Shown piece by piece: positions 34,987 to 43,934 of a stretch of 48,324 nucleotides of DNA. A program made the translations under genes and the position numbers. Under the pieces are notes generated by a model, which ran no database searches, was not told where the DNA came from, and worked only from the letters and a program-made list of their open reading frames with translations. The stretch lies in contig JAKQHX010000034.1 in assembly GCA_029557815.1 (NCBI GenBank), positions 1-48,324 on the forward strand, read 5' to 3'. This stretch comes from a bacterium. GTDB lineage: Bacteria > Patescibacteriota > Saccharimonadia > Saccharimonadales > JAGQNK01. The first letter of the stretch is position 1. Every line of letters begins with the position of its first letter.

Positions 34987-35618
34987 CAGCTGAGCTTACG
35001 GGTTATTTTGATGAGCCGCTCAAACGCGGTGTAGGCAGACAATGCGGTGATGATGACGAGTATGGCACCAAGTTCATGTAAGAGCAGGCCAATGATGAGC
35101 AGGAACATGCGAACCTCAAAACGCCCCAAACCATCTTGGAACAGACGGTTGACCTGCGTAGCGGTCAGTTTGCCTCCGGCCACGGCGGTCTCGCCTTTGG
35201 CTTTGACGTAGCTGACGCATATACTGGCGCCGCACGCGGCAACTGCCCACACTGCCCAATATGCCTGGTCCATGCTCACGAGTGCGAAGGCTGTCCCGCA
35301 GTAGAGCAGAACTTCCTTCATGCGGTCAGTACTAGCATCGAGTAGCATGCCGGCATTGCCGGCTTTGCCCTGTAGTCTTGCAAGGGCACCATCCAATGCA
35401 TCGAATAAGCCGAAAAAAACAAGCAACAACGCTGCGTATCCGGAGTAACCCATGGCTATCAGCCAGGCAATCGGTATGTGCATGAACAAGCCCAGCAGGG
35501 TAATGAAGTTAGGTGTAATTCGGCCGCCACTGATGGCATGTAGGTGCTTCGCAGCCAGGTTCATGCATACCCGAACGGCATCGCGTATGGCGTCGAGGAC
35601 GGTGCTTAGCTGTTTCAT
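34986..35618 (-). CDS. CDP-alcohol phosphatidyltransferase
   Basis: FDALDGALARLQGKAGNAGMLLDASTDRMKE = DGxxAR-x8-Gx3Dx3D signature. Confidence 0.92.
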   Translation of the reverse strand: MKQLSTVLDAIRDAVRVCMNLAAKHLHAISGGRITPNFITLLGLFMHIPIAWLIAMGYSGYAALLLVFFGLFDALDGALARLQGKAGNAGMLLDASTDRMKEVLLYCGTAFALVSMDQAYWAVWAVAACGASICVSYVKAKGETAVAGGKLTATQVNRLFQDGLGRFEVRMFLLIIGLLLHELGAILVIITALSAYTAFERLIKITRKLS

Positions 35619-35691
35619 TGCGTATCATTATAATGTATTGGACTGATTTTGCCTTACCTCTGATGATTTCCAGAGCTGGTACAATAGGCGC

Positions 35692-36384
35692 ATGAGTACG
35701 AAGAAGGGGAAAGCGGTTACCCAACCACGTTACCAACGGCTGCTATATGCACTGATCGCCTCAAACAGTGTCACGTTGGTGCTGTTTTTGCTACGATCGG
35801 CCGAGTCGCAGACCGACCGGTATTGGTTCCTGGTCTGGAACCTCTTTCTGGCCTGGCTGCCGCTGTCTTTTGCGGTGTGGCTGGCCGTGCGACTGCGGAC
35901 GGCGTCCTGGCTGGCGTGGCAAAATATTCTCCTGACAGTACTGTGGTTGGGTTTTTTGCCAAATAGTTTTTATCTGGCGAGTGATCTTATCCACCTCCAT
36001 GAAACAGGGGAAGTAAGCTTGCTCTACGACATCGTCATGTTTTGCTCGTTCATTTTCAACGCCTACATCGCTGGTTTTATGAGTGTCTATACCATGCACC
36101 GGCAGTTGATTCGACGATTCGCTACCCGATGGGCGTATATGATGATAGCCGGTGTATTGTTGGCCTGTAGCTTTGCGATTTACCTCGGTCGTAGCCTGCG
36201 CTGGAACAGTTGGGACGTGTTGGTTAATCCGGCGGGCATACTTTTTGATGTATCGGATAGGGTCGTGAACCCGGCCGCCCATCCTCAGTCGTTCGTCACG
36301 ACCGTCACCTTTTTTCTACTGCTTATGAGTACATACGCAGTTGTCTGGGAACTGATACGGCTGCTTCAGAGTAACCGTAAGTAG
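35692..36384 (+). CDS. DUF1361 membrane protein
   Basis: WNLFLAWLPLSFAVWL...WLGFLPNSFYLASDLIHL...YDIVMFCSFIFNAYIAGFMSVY. Confidence 0.85.
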   Translation: MSTKKGKAVTQPRYQRLLYALIASNSVTLVLFLLRSAESQTDRYWFLVWNLFLAWLPLSFAVWLAVRLRTASWLAWQNILLTVLWLGFLPNSFYLASDLIHLHETGEVSLLYDIVMFCSFIFNAYIAGFMSVYTMHRQLIRRFATRWAYMMIAGVLLACSFAIYLGRSLRWNSWDVLVNPAGILFDVSDRVVNPAAHPQSFVTTVTFFLLLMSTYAVVWELIRLLQSNRK

Positions 36385-36417
36385 ATTAATCAGGCCATCA
36401 GGGGTAAAATAATCATA

Positions 36418-38085
36418 ATGAAAGATTTGTTAGCTCAGGCTGTGCAGGCAGCATGCAAAGATTTGTTCGATGTGGAAGTAGTCGCCGAGCTGACAAGGCC
36501 GGATGAACAATTTGGTGATTTTGCCACTAACGTCGCCCTACAGTTGGCTAAGCAGGTAGGCAAGAATCCTCGTGAAATCAGCCAGGCTTTGGCTGAAAAA
36601 CTGCGAGGACACGAACTTTTGGCTGATATCCAAGTCGCCGGGCCGGGCTTTTTGAATCTAAGGCTCTCTGACGAGACGTTGTTTAGGCTGACCTGCCAGG
36701 GGCGTCAAAAGCCCCTTGAAGGCAAAAAGATCATTGTTGAATACTCGGATCCGAATCCGTTCAAACCGCTGCACGCCGGACATCTCTACACGACACTGAT
36801 TGGCGATATGATCGCTCGTTTGGTCGAAAGTTCCGGTGCCGAGACGATCCGTATCAACTATGGCGGTGATGTGGGACTGCACGCTGGAAAGTGTCTGTGG
36901 GCAATCATCAAACACCTTGGCGGAGAGCTGCCTGAAGGGCTTGGCGAAATTGCTGAAGCGGATCGTCCGGCATGGCTCGGTGCACGGTACGTCGAAGGGA
37001 ATAGTGCCTATGAAGATGACGAAGCAGCAAAGCGGGAAATCATTGCCGTGAACAAGCGGGTGTATCAACTGCACGAGGCGGATGACCACGATTCGCCGTT
37101 TGCGCACATATATTGGACGTGCCGACAGTGGAGTTATGACTACTTCGCTGAGCTGTATAAGCAACTGCAAGTTACGGCATTCGACCGCTACATCCCTGAA
37201 AGTGAAGTAACGCCACTCGGCATTCGAACCGTTCAACGAGAGCTGGGAAACGGCGTTTTTGAAACGAGCGAAGGCGCGGTTATTTTTGACGGCGAACGAC
37301 TGGGACTGCATAAACGGGTGTTTATAAATTCGGAAGGTTTGCCAACGTACGAAACAAAAGACGTGGGACTAAGTCTGACGAAGTGGCAGGATTATACTTT
37401 TGACGAGTCGATTATCATCACGGCCAATGAACAGGCGCAGTATATGCAGGTTGTCATCGCTGCTATCAAACAGTTCGCACCAGAGCCGGCCGAACGGACA
37501 AGACATCTGACACACGGTATCGTAAAGCTACAGGGCGGAGTGAAGATGAGTTCTCGGAAGGGCAATGTGGTGACGGCACTCGAAATCCTCGATGCGGCCC
37601 GCCAAGCCGGTGCCGAAACTGGCACCGCCCCGGATGAACAGACAATTTTGGCGGCCGTAAAGTATGCCTTTGCGCGCAGTAGGATCGGCGGGGACATTAT
37701 CTATGACCCGAAAGAGTCAATCGCCCTGGAAGGCAATAGCGGCCCATACCTACAGTATGCCCACGCCCGTGCCCGAAGTATCCTTGCCAAAGCGCCTGAG
37801 CAAAAAGAGAGCTCGTCAATCGAGCTTGAAGCAGATGAACGAAGCTTGCTGCGCAAAATAGGTGAATATCCGGAAATCATCCAAAAGGCCACCCATGAAC
37901 TTATGCCTCACCACATCTGTACGTACTTGTATGAGTTAGCACAAGTGTTCAACCGGTTCTATGAAAAGAATCGGGTCATTGATGATGCGCGTCAGGACGT
38001 ACGGCTGCAGCTCGTGCGTACGTATGCAGACACACTGAAAGATGGCTTACAACTCCTCGGCATTCATGCACCAGACAGGATGTAG
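36418..38085 (+). CDS. argS: Arginyl-tRNA synthetase
   Basis: VEYSDPNPFKPLHAGHLYTTLIGD (HIGH-like HAGH), INYGGDVGLHAG, C-terminal DALR domain. Confidence 0.96.
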   Translation: MKDLLAQAVQAACKDLFDVEVVAELTRPDEQFGDFATNVALQLAKQVGKNPREISQALAEKLRGHELLADIQVAGPGFLNLRLSDETLFRLTCQGRQKPLEGKKIIVEYSDPNPFKPLHAGHLYTTLIGDMIARLVESSGAETIRINYGGDVGLHAGKCLWAIIKHLGGELPEGLGEIAEADRPAWLGARYVEGNSAYEDDEAAKREIIAVNKRVYQLHEADDHDSPFAHIYWTCRQWSYDYFAELYKQLQVTAFDRYIPESEVTPLGIRTVQRELGNGVFETSEGAVIFDGERLGLHKRVFINSEGLPTYETKDVGLSLTKWQDYTFDESIIITANEQAQYMQVVIAAIKQFAPEPAERTRHLTHGIVKLQGGVKMSSRKGNVVTALEILDAARQAGAETGTAPDEQTILAAVKYAFARSRIGGDIIYDPKESIALEGNSGPYLQYAHARARSILAKAPEQKESSSIELEADERSLLRKIGEYPEIIQKATHELMPHHICTYLYELAQVFNRFYEKNRVIDDARQDVRLQLVRTYADTLKDGLQLLGIHAPDRM

Positions 38086-38124
38086 CGTGCTATTATTGAT
38101 ATAAGGCAACTACAGGAGGCAGGG

Positions 38125-38547
38125 ATGGACTTACTCATTTTTCACCTAGGCAACGTAAACTGGGTAGCGGTGCTCGTGGCGCTTTTGCCGAGCTTCGTCA
38201 TCGGCAGTGTCTGGTATGCGCCGCCGGTTTTTGGTACATACTGGATGAAGGCATCGGACTTGAAGCAAAAGGATCTTGAGCAGGCAAACTTCCTGCAATC
38301 GCTCGCGATCACAACCGTTATGAACTTTGTAATGGTGACAGGATTGGCTGTACTGATGTCGGCTCTTGTATTTGACACTGTTCTGCAAGGCATGGTGCTT
38401 GGCGCACTCGTGTCGCTTGCGTTCGCGACCACAAGCCGGGGGGTGCATACGGCGTTTGAATACCGACCATTCGGCTTGGTACTGCTCAACGGCGCACACG
38501 ACGTACTGTTTTTGGCTACAGCCGGTGCAATACTAGGCGCTTTGTAA
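38125..38547 (+). CDS. DUF1761-like membrane protein
   Basis: VNWVAVLVALLPSFVIGSVWYAPPVFGTYWMKA; four TM helices. Confidence 0.82.
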   Translation: MDLLIFHLGNVNWVAVLVALLPSFVIGSVWYAPPVFGTYWMKASDLKQKDLEQANFLQSLAITTVMNFVMVTGLAVLMSALVFDTVLQGMVLGALVSLAFATTSRGVHTAFEYRPFGLVLLNGAHDVLFLATAGAILGAL

Positions 38548-38562
38548 ATAAAGGAGAGTGAT

Positions 38563-38976
38563 ATGGCCCAAAAAAACACCAGTAAAGGCACAGCAAAGAC
38601 ACCAGCAGCTGCGAAGGCGGCAGCACGGGCGGCCCGGCTCAAAGAAACAAAAGCCGGCAGCGCCCTGAATGGGTTTATGGATTTCGTTCGCAAGCAAGGC
38701 GTCGTTGGCTTGGCGGTCGGTCTTGCTATAGGTACGCAGGCCGGTCTGTTGGTTAAGGATATCGTATCCAGTATCATCACACCGCTCGTGGATTTGTTGG
38801 TAGGCCCGGGTGGTCTCAAAGGCCTGACGTGGTACGTGAGTGTCGGAAATCGAAGCGCCACATTTGACTTCGGCCTGTTAATTGATTCACTCATCAAGTT
38901 CCTGGCCGTCGCATTGGTCATTTACTTCGTCGTTATGGGGCTGAGACTCGATAAGCTCGACAAGAGCAAAGACTAG
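38563..38976 (+). CDS. mscL: Large-conductance mechanosensitive channel MscL
   Basis: GFMDFVRKQGVVGLAVGLAIGTQAGLLVKDIVSSIITPLVDLLV...FDFGLLIDSLIKFLAVALVIYFVV. Confidence 0.93.
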   Translation: MAQKNTSKGTAKTPAAAKAAARAARLKETKAGSALNGFMDFVRKQGVVGLAVGLAIGTQAGLLVKDIVSSIITPLVDLLVGPGGLKGLTWYVSVGNRSATFDFGLLIDSLIKFLAVALVIYFVVMGLRLDKLDKSKD

Positions 38977-38979
38977 CCT

Positions 38980-39381
38980 ATGCAGCTGACTGATGAAGAA
39001 TGGCGCAAACGTCTCACTCCAGAGCAGTATGCCGTGCTTCGCCAGAAGGCAACGGAAGCGCCGTTTTCTGGTGAACTGTTACATAACGAGGCGCCCGGAG
39101 AATACCGGTGTGCTGCGTGCGGCAACCTGGTTTTCAAGAGTGATGCCAAATATGCGTCAGCTGTACCTGGGCTTGCAGGCTGGCCGAGCTTTGCGGAGGT
39201 AGCCGATAGCGACGCGATTGTACTAAAGGGTGACACCAGTCATGGCATGCAGCGAATCGAAGCCATTTGCAAAAAGTGTGGCAGCCACCTCGGCCATTTG
39301 TTCGATGATGAGTCGTCGCCAACGAATAAACATTACTGTATAAATTCCTGCGCCCTTGATTTCCAGCAGACTAAAGGCTAA
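38980..39381 (+). CDS. msrB: Peptide methionine sulfoxide reductase MsrB
   Basis: LTPEQYAVLRQKATEAPFSGELL, YRCAACGN, CKKCGSHLGHLFDD, HYCINSCALDF. Confidence 0.95.
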   Translation: MQLTDEEWRKRLTPEQYAVLRQKATEAPFSGELLHNEAPGEYRCAACGNLVFKSDAKYASAVPGLAGWPSFAEVADSDAIVLKGDTSHGMQRIEAICKKCGSHLGHLFDDESSPTNKHYCINSCALDFQQTKG

Positions 39382-40111
39382 AGAATTCTTCCAGAGTAAC
39401 AGTATTGGTGCGTTTCATCTCGGCGGCCAGAGCTTTGCCAACATAGCGGAGATGCCACGGTTCATAGCGATAGCCGGTGACGGCTTCTTTGCCCTCCGGG
39501 TAGCGGATGATGAAGCCGTACGTATGGCCGTTGGTAGCGACCCATTTGCCTTCCGCCGTATTACCAAAACAATCCTCAATGCCGCAACCGCCACCACCGA
39601 TATCTATACCCAGACCGGTCTGATGTTCGCTGTGACCAGGCTTCGCACTTTGGGTGTCGGCGACTGCTTGGCCATACGTGGCGACTTCACGGGAGTAAAC
39701 TGTTTGCTGCGTATCATATGAGCGATAGCCGCTAAGCGGCTGCAGGTTGAGGCCTTCTGTGGCAGCGGCCTTGAACATCTCCTGGAGCGCGGCTACGGCA
39801 GCACGGCGCATAAGCTGGCCGTTTCCCGCGCTCATAAGGTCATTTGGGGCATATGTGATCGGGTTGAGTGGCCGGGATTTGTTCACGACTACCCAGATGC
39901 TGTCCGCCTCGTCTATCGAATACCTGCTTTTATCAAAAGCGGGCTTTTCTTTAGCGTGTTTCGTTTTGTGCGACGATTGCTCCTGCCTCGGCTCAGTTGT
40001 GTCTGTCCCGGGACTATCAGCCCGGATTCCAAACGCGACTACGCCGATAAATAGGATCGCAAGTATGATTGGGAAAAGCAGCGGCTTGAGTTTTTTTGAG
40101 CGAAGGGCCAT
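39371..40111 (-). CDS. vanY: VanY-type D-Ala-D-Ala carboxypeptidase
   Basis: LSGYRSYDTQQTVYSRE, AKPGHSEHQTGLGIDIG, WHLRYVG; N-terminal TM; start moved to MALRSKKLKP. Confidence 0.93.
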   Translation of the reverse strand: MALRSKKLKPLLFPIILAILFIGVVAFGIRADSPGTDTTEPRQEQSSHKTKHAKEKPAFDKSRYSIDEADSIWVVVNKSRPLNPITYAPNDLMSAGNGQLMRRAAVAALQEMFKAAATEGLNLQPLSGYRSYDTQQTVYSREVATYGQAVADTQSAKPGHSEHQTGLGIDIGGGGCGIEDCFGNTAEGKWVATNGHTYGFIIRYPEGKEAVTGYRYEPWHLRYVGKALAAEMKRTNTVTLEEFFSL

Positions 40112-40168
40112 ACGACTAGTATATCGACAAAGCAGCGGTTTCCCCAAGGTGCGTTATAATAGCAGGCA

Positions 40169-40723
40169 ATGGCAGATACGAACACTATTCCGACAAGGTT
40201 GTTGTGGGTGGATTTGGAAATGACCGGGCTGGAGCCAACAAAAGACGTACTCCTGGAAGTAGCGGTCGAAGTAACTGATTTCAACTTCAAGACATTGGCA
40301 AGCTACGAAACACGTATCAAGCAGAAACGTGACATTGTTGTTGAGCGGATGCAAAAAAACATCTGGTGGCGCGATTTTCCTGGCAACCGGGATGATTTCG
40401 TCAATAAGCTGGATGAAGGCAAGCCTCTGGGTGAGGTCGAGCAGGACATGATAGCCCTGGTCGAAGAACACTTCAAGGACGAGCTGGCCGTTTTGGCGGG
40501 TAACTCGATTTATAACGACCGTTTGTTCATCAAGCAGTGGATGCCGGCACTCGACCTGAAGCTTCATTACCGCATGCTGGATGTCAGCAGTTTCAAGATC
40601 CTCATGCAGGGCAAACACGGTGAAGTCTTCGAAAAAGATTCCACGCACCGCGCCTTTGATGACATCCAGGCTTCCATCGCCGAACTGCAACATTATCTGG
40701 AGTGGTTCAAGAAAAATGCCTAA
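40169..40723 (+). CDS. orn: Oligoribonuclease
   Basis: LLWVDLEMTGLEPTKDVLLEVAVEVTDFNF, NSIYNDRLFIKQWMP, HRAFDDIQASIAEL. Confidence 0.95.
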   Translation: MADTNTIPTRLLWVDLEMTGLEPTKDVLLEVAVEVTDFNFKTLASYETRIKQKRDIVVERMQKNIWWRDFPGNRDDFVNKLDEGKPLGEVEQDMIALVEEHFKDELAVLAGNSIYNDRLFIKQWMPALDLKLHYRMLDVSSFKILMQGKHGEVFEKDSTHRAFDDIQASIAELQHYLEWFKKNA

Positions 40724-41366
40724 GTTACGTGCCGTACTGCTCGATTTGGACGGTACATTACGTGACAGCAGAGAAGCAATTAATCCGGCGATTGAGCATG
40801 CACTCAAGGCGCATGGCATAGATGCCGAGCCGGCAGAAATTGCATCACATGCGCATAGTTTGGTGGCGGTTCATCAAGCGTTTGCCGCCGAGGTAGTCTC
40901 CTATGACGGCCTTGAGCAAGCATATGACGAAAAGCTAAAAGAACGGCTTGAGCACATAAAGCTGTACGAACATGTGCCAGAGACCTTGGGCTTACTGCGA
41001 GAGCAGGGGTTGCTGTTGGCGCTCGTAAGTTCTGCGCGTCGGGCGAGGGATGCGCTCGTGAAAGATGGCCTGATAGACTACTTCGATGCGGTAGTAGGCG
41101 GCTACGACACGGTCGAGCTGAAGCCACACCCCGAGCCGGTCGAGCTGGCGCTCGGTCAGTTGGCATGCAGACCGGAAGAGGCGGTCATGGTTGGCGATTT
41201 GGCGGCCGACATCACTGCCGGAAAGGCTGCGGGCGTTGCGGTGACCGTGGGGGTGACTCATGGCTTTGGCACCAGAGACATGCTCGTGGCAGCCCGCGCT
41301 GACTACATTATTGATTCGCTCGTTGAGTTACCTGGTGTTATTGCTACCGTTGGACAAAATCCATAA
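40716..41366 (+). CDS. HAD-family phosphatase (phosphoglycolate phosphatase-like)
   Basis: AVLLDLDGTLRDS, SSARRARDALVK, ELKPHPEPV, MVGDLAADITAGKAAG; start at internal Met overlapping orn. Confidence 0.92.
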   Translation: MPKLRAVLLDLDGTLRDSREAINPAIEHALKAHGIDAEPAEIASHAHSLVAVHQAFAAEVVSYDGLEQAYDEKLKERLEHIKLYEHVPETLGLLREQGLLLALVSSARRARDALVKDGLIDYFDAVVGGYDTVELKPHPEPVELALGQLACRPEEAVMVGDLAADITAGKAAGVAVTVGVTHGFGTRDMLVAARADYIIDSLVELPGVIATVGQNP

Positions 41367-41435
41367 CCACACTTGCTCTGGCGGTAGTGAAGCGAAGTTG
41401 CGACAAGTGACTTTTCTTTGCTAAGCTGGCCGTAT

Positions 41436-41777
41436 ATGGATCACAAAACTATCGAAGAGTATGTGCTCGACATGCCTGATGCCAAACTGGAATACCCGTT
41501 TGGCGAAGGTGTTGCTGTCTATAAGGTGCACGACAAGATGTTTGCTTTGATTCAGGAAGGCAAAGAGCCGGTGCGCATCAGCCTCAAGTGTGATCCGGAG
41601 CTGTCAAAGGTCCTTCGCGGAAAATACACCGAAGTCATGGAAGGGTACCACCTAAACAAAAAGCACTGGAATACCATTGTGCTCAGCGGCCAACTAACAT
41701 GGGAAGAAATCCAGGGCCTAATCAGGCACTCCTACGACCTCGTTAGAAGCAAGGGAAAAGAGCAGCCCGAGAGCTGA
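41436..41777 (+). CDS. MmcQ/YjbR family protein
   Basis: DMPDAKLEYPFGEGVAVYKVHDKMFALI...VRISLKCDPELSKVLRGKYTEVMEGYHLNKKHWNTIVL. Confidence 0.9.
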   Translation: MDHKTIEEYVLDMPDAKLEYPFGEGVAVYKVHDKMFALIQEGKEPVRISLKCDPELSKVLRGKYTEVMEGYHLNKKHWNTIVLSGQLTWEEIQGLIRHSYDLVRSKGKEQPES

Positions 41778-41899
41778 ATTCACTTCAGCCCCGGCGCGAT
41801 GAGAAAAACCGCTAGGTTTGTCTCATAAGGCGAAGCCGCCTAACATGGGAAGAAATCCAGGGCCTAATCAGGCACTCATACGATCTCGTAGCAAAGTAA
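41694..41899 (+). repeat. Direct repeat of the mmcQ-like gene 3' end
   Basis: CTAACATGGGAAGAAATCCAGGGCCTAATCAGGCACTC at 41694-41731 and 41840-41877; second copy continues LTWEEIQGLIRHSYDLVAK*. Confidence 0.9.
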
Positions 41900-41902
41900 A
41901 GA

Positions 41903-42484
41903 TTAGAGTTCTGGATCGACACCGATGAGAATCGATGCGTTTTCGTACTGTGTCCGGAGGGTGTCTTTGAGGCTTTTGCTGATAGTTGTCTTGTACGCCG
42001 TATTGAGCTTTTTCTGGTAATCGACGAGTTCGGCTTGGATGAACTTGAGGTAGACTTCGTCAAAACGATTGTTTTGGGTTGCCTCGGTCAGCATCTGGTC
42101 GGTTTTGGCGTTTTTTTCTGCTTTTGGGACTTTTACTTTTTGGGCTTTCAGGGCGGTCGTAAGCGAGGACTGGTCACTGCGCAGGCTAAGCTTGGTAGTC
42201 ATCGCCAGGTTACGGGCTTCAATACCTTTGGCATCCTTGATGGCTACGTCTGATACGCGAATAATTTCATTTTGCTGGGCAGCGACAGCCAGCAAGTGGT
42301 CGGTATTGGTCGGACCGCCGCTAAACATCGATGCCGCTACAGAAATAATGATAATGAGAAGCAGGGCACCTCCTCCGGCAAACAAAGCAAGCTTTTTCTT
42401 GCTCAGTCCGGCACCGCCAAGCGGGCTCTTCTGTGGAGGTGGACTTGGGTTAGTGATGAAATCGTACTGGCTATTGGGTTCCAT
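41903..42484 (-). CDS. Hypothetical membrane-anchored protein
   Basis: MEPNSQYDFITNPSPPPQKSPLGGAGLSKKKLALFAGGGALLLIIIISVAASMF...; single TM. Confidence 0.75.
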   Translation of the reverse strand: MEPNSQYDFITNPSPPPQKSPLGGAGLSKKKLALFAGGGALLLIIIISVAASMFSGGPTNTDHLLAVAAQQNEIIRVSDVAIKDAKGIEARNLAMTTKLSLRSDQSSLTTALKAQKVKVPKAEKNAKTDQMLTEATQNNRFDEVYLKFIQAELVDYQKKLNTAYKTTISKSLKDTLRTQYENASILIGVDPEL

Positions 42485-42553
42485 GGTTCGCATACATTTA
42501 ACCACAAACGGGACGTTCACGGTAGAAGCAGAAGAACACTGAATGACAGTAAA

Positions 42554-42582
42554 TTGACAAAAAAGCACAAGCATGTTAGAAT
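42554..42582 (+). promoter_or_regulatory. Sigma70-type promoter (family member)
   Basis: TTGACA-AAAAAGCACAAGCATGT-TAGAAT. Confidence 0.8.
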
Positions 42583-42663
42583 CTAAACATTGGCTGAAAA
42601 ACAAAAATTGTACCCGAACCGGCCAGCCAAACAAACGGTTCGGATGAAAAGAATAATAAAAAC

Positions 42664-42867
42664 ATGCAAGCTCTCATCCTGCACGCAAAACTTATGCTTT
42701 ATGCACGGCAATTGTACCTTACTGAAGTAACGCGTGGCATAGTATTTGTACTCGTTGTTGATTTTGTTGTTTCACTGATGTTGAAGCGTGTAGAGCGTCA
42801 CCGGCGACGTATGCTCAAACAGCTGACTGCAAACCGGAGAAATATATATGCCCGAGCACGAGCCTAA
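42664..42867 (+). CDS. Possible small TM protein
   Basis: 67 aa with one TM and basic tail; downstream of promoter at 42554, overlaps next start. Confidence 0.35.
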   Translation: MQALILHAKLMLYARQLYLTEVTRGIVFVLVVDFVVSLMLKRVERHRRRMLKQLTANRRNIYARARA

Positions 42868-43435
42868 GCCTACCGGCGACACCGACCCCACCACCGCCGA
42901 TATACTCTATGACTCTATCCAGAAAGCCGTAGAAAAGTGGGGGCCTGTAGCGCGGGACCGTCATATCACGAGCTACCTTGCGAGTACCGAAGAGGTCGAC
43001 GAGAGCTTTATAGGGTTCACTGAAGGCGAATATGCACTCTCGTTCCAATTCCATGTAGATGATGTAGACACGGCTACCCTGGATAGCTTGGTGGCGTATC
43101 CTGGCTATTCAGAGGTTAACCTGCGTCTATGGCGAGGGGATGAGCCCGTTGCGCTGGATACGGATGACGAAAATATGGTGGATAATCTCTACAGTGTCGT
43201 TATCCTGGAAGGCCGTACGCCGTTTCTTGCAAACTTCGATGACCTTGACGGTTTTATGGATGCGAAGGACGGCAAGACATACTCCCATGGATCAAAGGTG
43301 GCTGGCACCGAACATTTCCTGGAAATGGCAAAACACGGACAGGCGACTATGCGGCTGCTGAATGATGCGGCGTGTGCGGAGTTGCTTGAGGTGCTGTCAA
43401 ACCCCAACCTTCCAGACCACATAACCTCTGATTAA
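42848..43435 (+). CDS. Acidic hypothetical protein
   Basis: 195 aa ORF; no recognised domain. Confidence 0.75.
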   Translation: MPEHEPKPTGDTDPTTADILYDSIQKAVEKWGPVARDRHITSYLASTEEVDESFIGFTEGEYALSFQFHVDDVDTATLDSLVAYPGYSEVNLRLWRGDEPVALDTDDENMVDNLYSVVILEGRTPFLANFDDLDGFMDAKDGKTYSHGSKVAGTEHFLEMAKHGQATMRLLNDAACAELLEVLSNPNLPDHITSD

Positions 43436-43448
43436 TAAAACTATACTA

Positions 43449-43477
43449 TTGACAAAAAAGCACAAGCGTGATAATAT
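43449..43477 (+). promoter_or_regulatory. Sigma70-type promoter (family member)
   Basis: TTGACA-AAAAAGCACAAGCGTGA-TAATAT. Confidence 0.8.
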
Positions 43478-43531
43478 AGATATATCGACTGACAAACAAA
43501 AACAATAAAAAACAAAAAAGGAAACTATAAG

Positions 43532-43834
43532 ATGAATAACGAACAATTCCCACGCACCGAAGGTGATATTGCTGCTGAGAAAGCCTCAGCACAGGCATGG
43601 GGTGAGCCAGTCGGCGAACTGCCTCCCGTACCTACACAAGCCCCGGAAGCTATGTATCCCCGTACAGAAGCTGATGCGATTGCCGAGGACAGCGCCGACC
43701 AAGCCGCCGCCAAGTGGGACGCATACGCAAATGGTACGCTTCCAGAAGCAGCTCCAGCGGCTTCGCCGGAACAATTGCCAGCCGAAGCCCCAGCGGCTTC
43801 TCCTGAAGAGCCAAAAACCCCAGAGCTCGTCTAG
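43532..43834 (+). CDS. Ala/Pro/Glu-rich protein with internal repeat
   Basis: FPRTEGDIAAEKASAQAWG and YPRTEADAIAEDSADQAAAKW; ends in PEAAPAASPEQLPAEAPAASPEEPKTPELV. Confidence 0.7.
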   Translation: MNNEQFPRTEGDIAAEKASAQAWGEPVGELPPVPTQAPEAMYPRTEADAIAEDSADQAAAKWDAYANGTLPEAAPAASPEQLPAEAPAASPEEPKTPELV

Positions 43835-43850
43835 TAGCTTGCCGAAAGTA

Positions 43851-43886
43851 AAAGAGCCGCTCATAAAATAAAAAGCGGCTCTTTTT
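43851..43886 (+). terminator. Rho-independent terminator
   Basis: AAAGAGCCGCT ... AGCGGCTCTTTTT. Confidence 0.85.
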
Positions 43887-43934
43887 GCTGCTTGTGTTTT
43901 AGTAACGGTTACTAGCGTACAATAGAGGTACGTT

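Noticed and set aside
41799-41826. Simple terminator for mmcQ
   Set aside because: Hairpin lacks a clear T-tract and lies between two copies of a direct repeat, so it is discussed with the duplication instead
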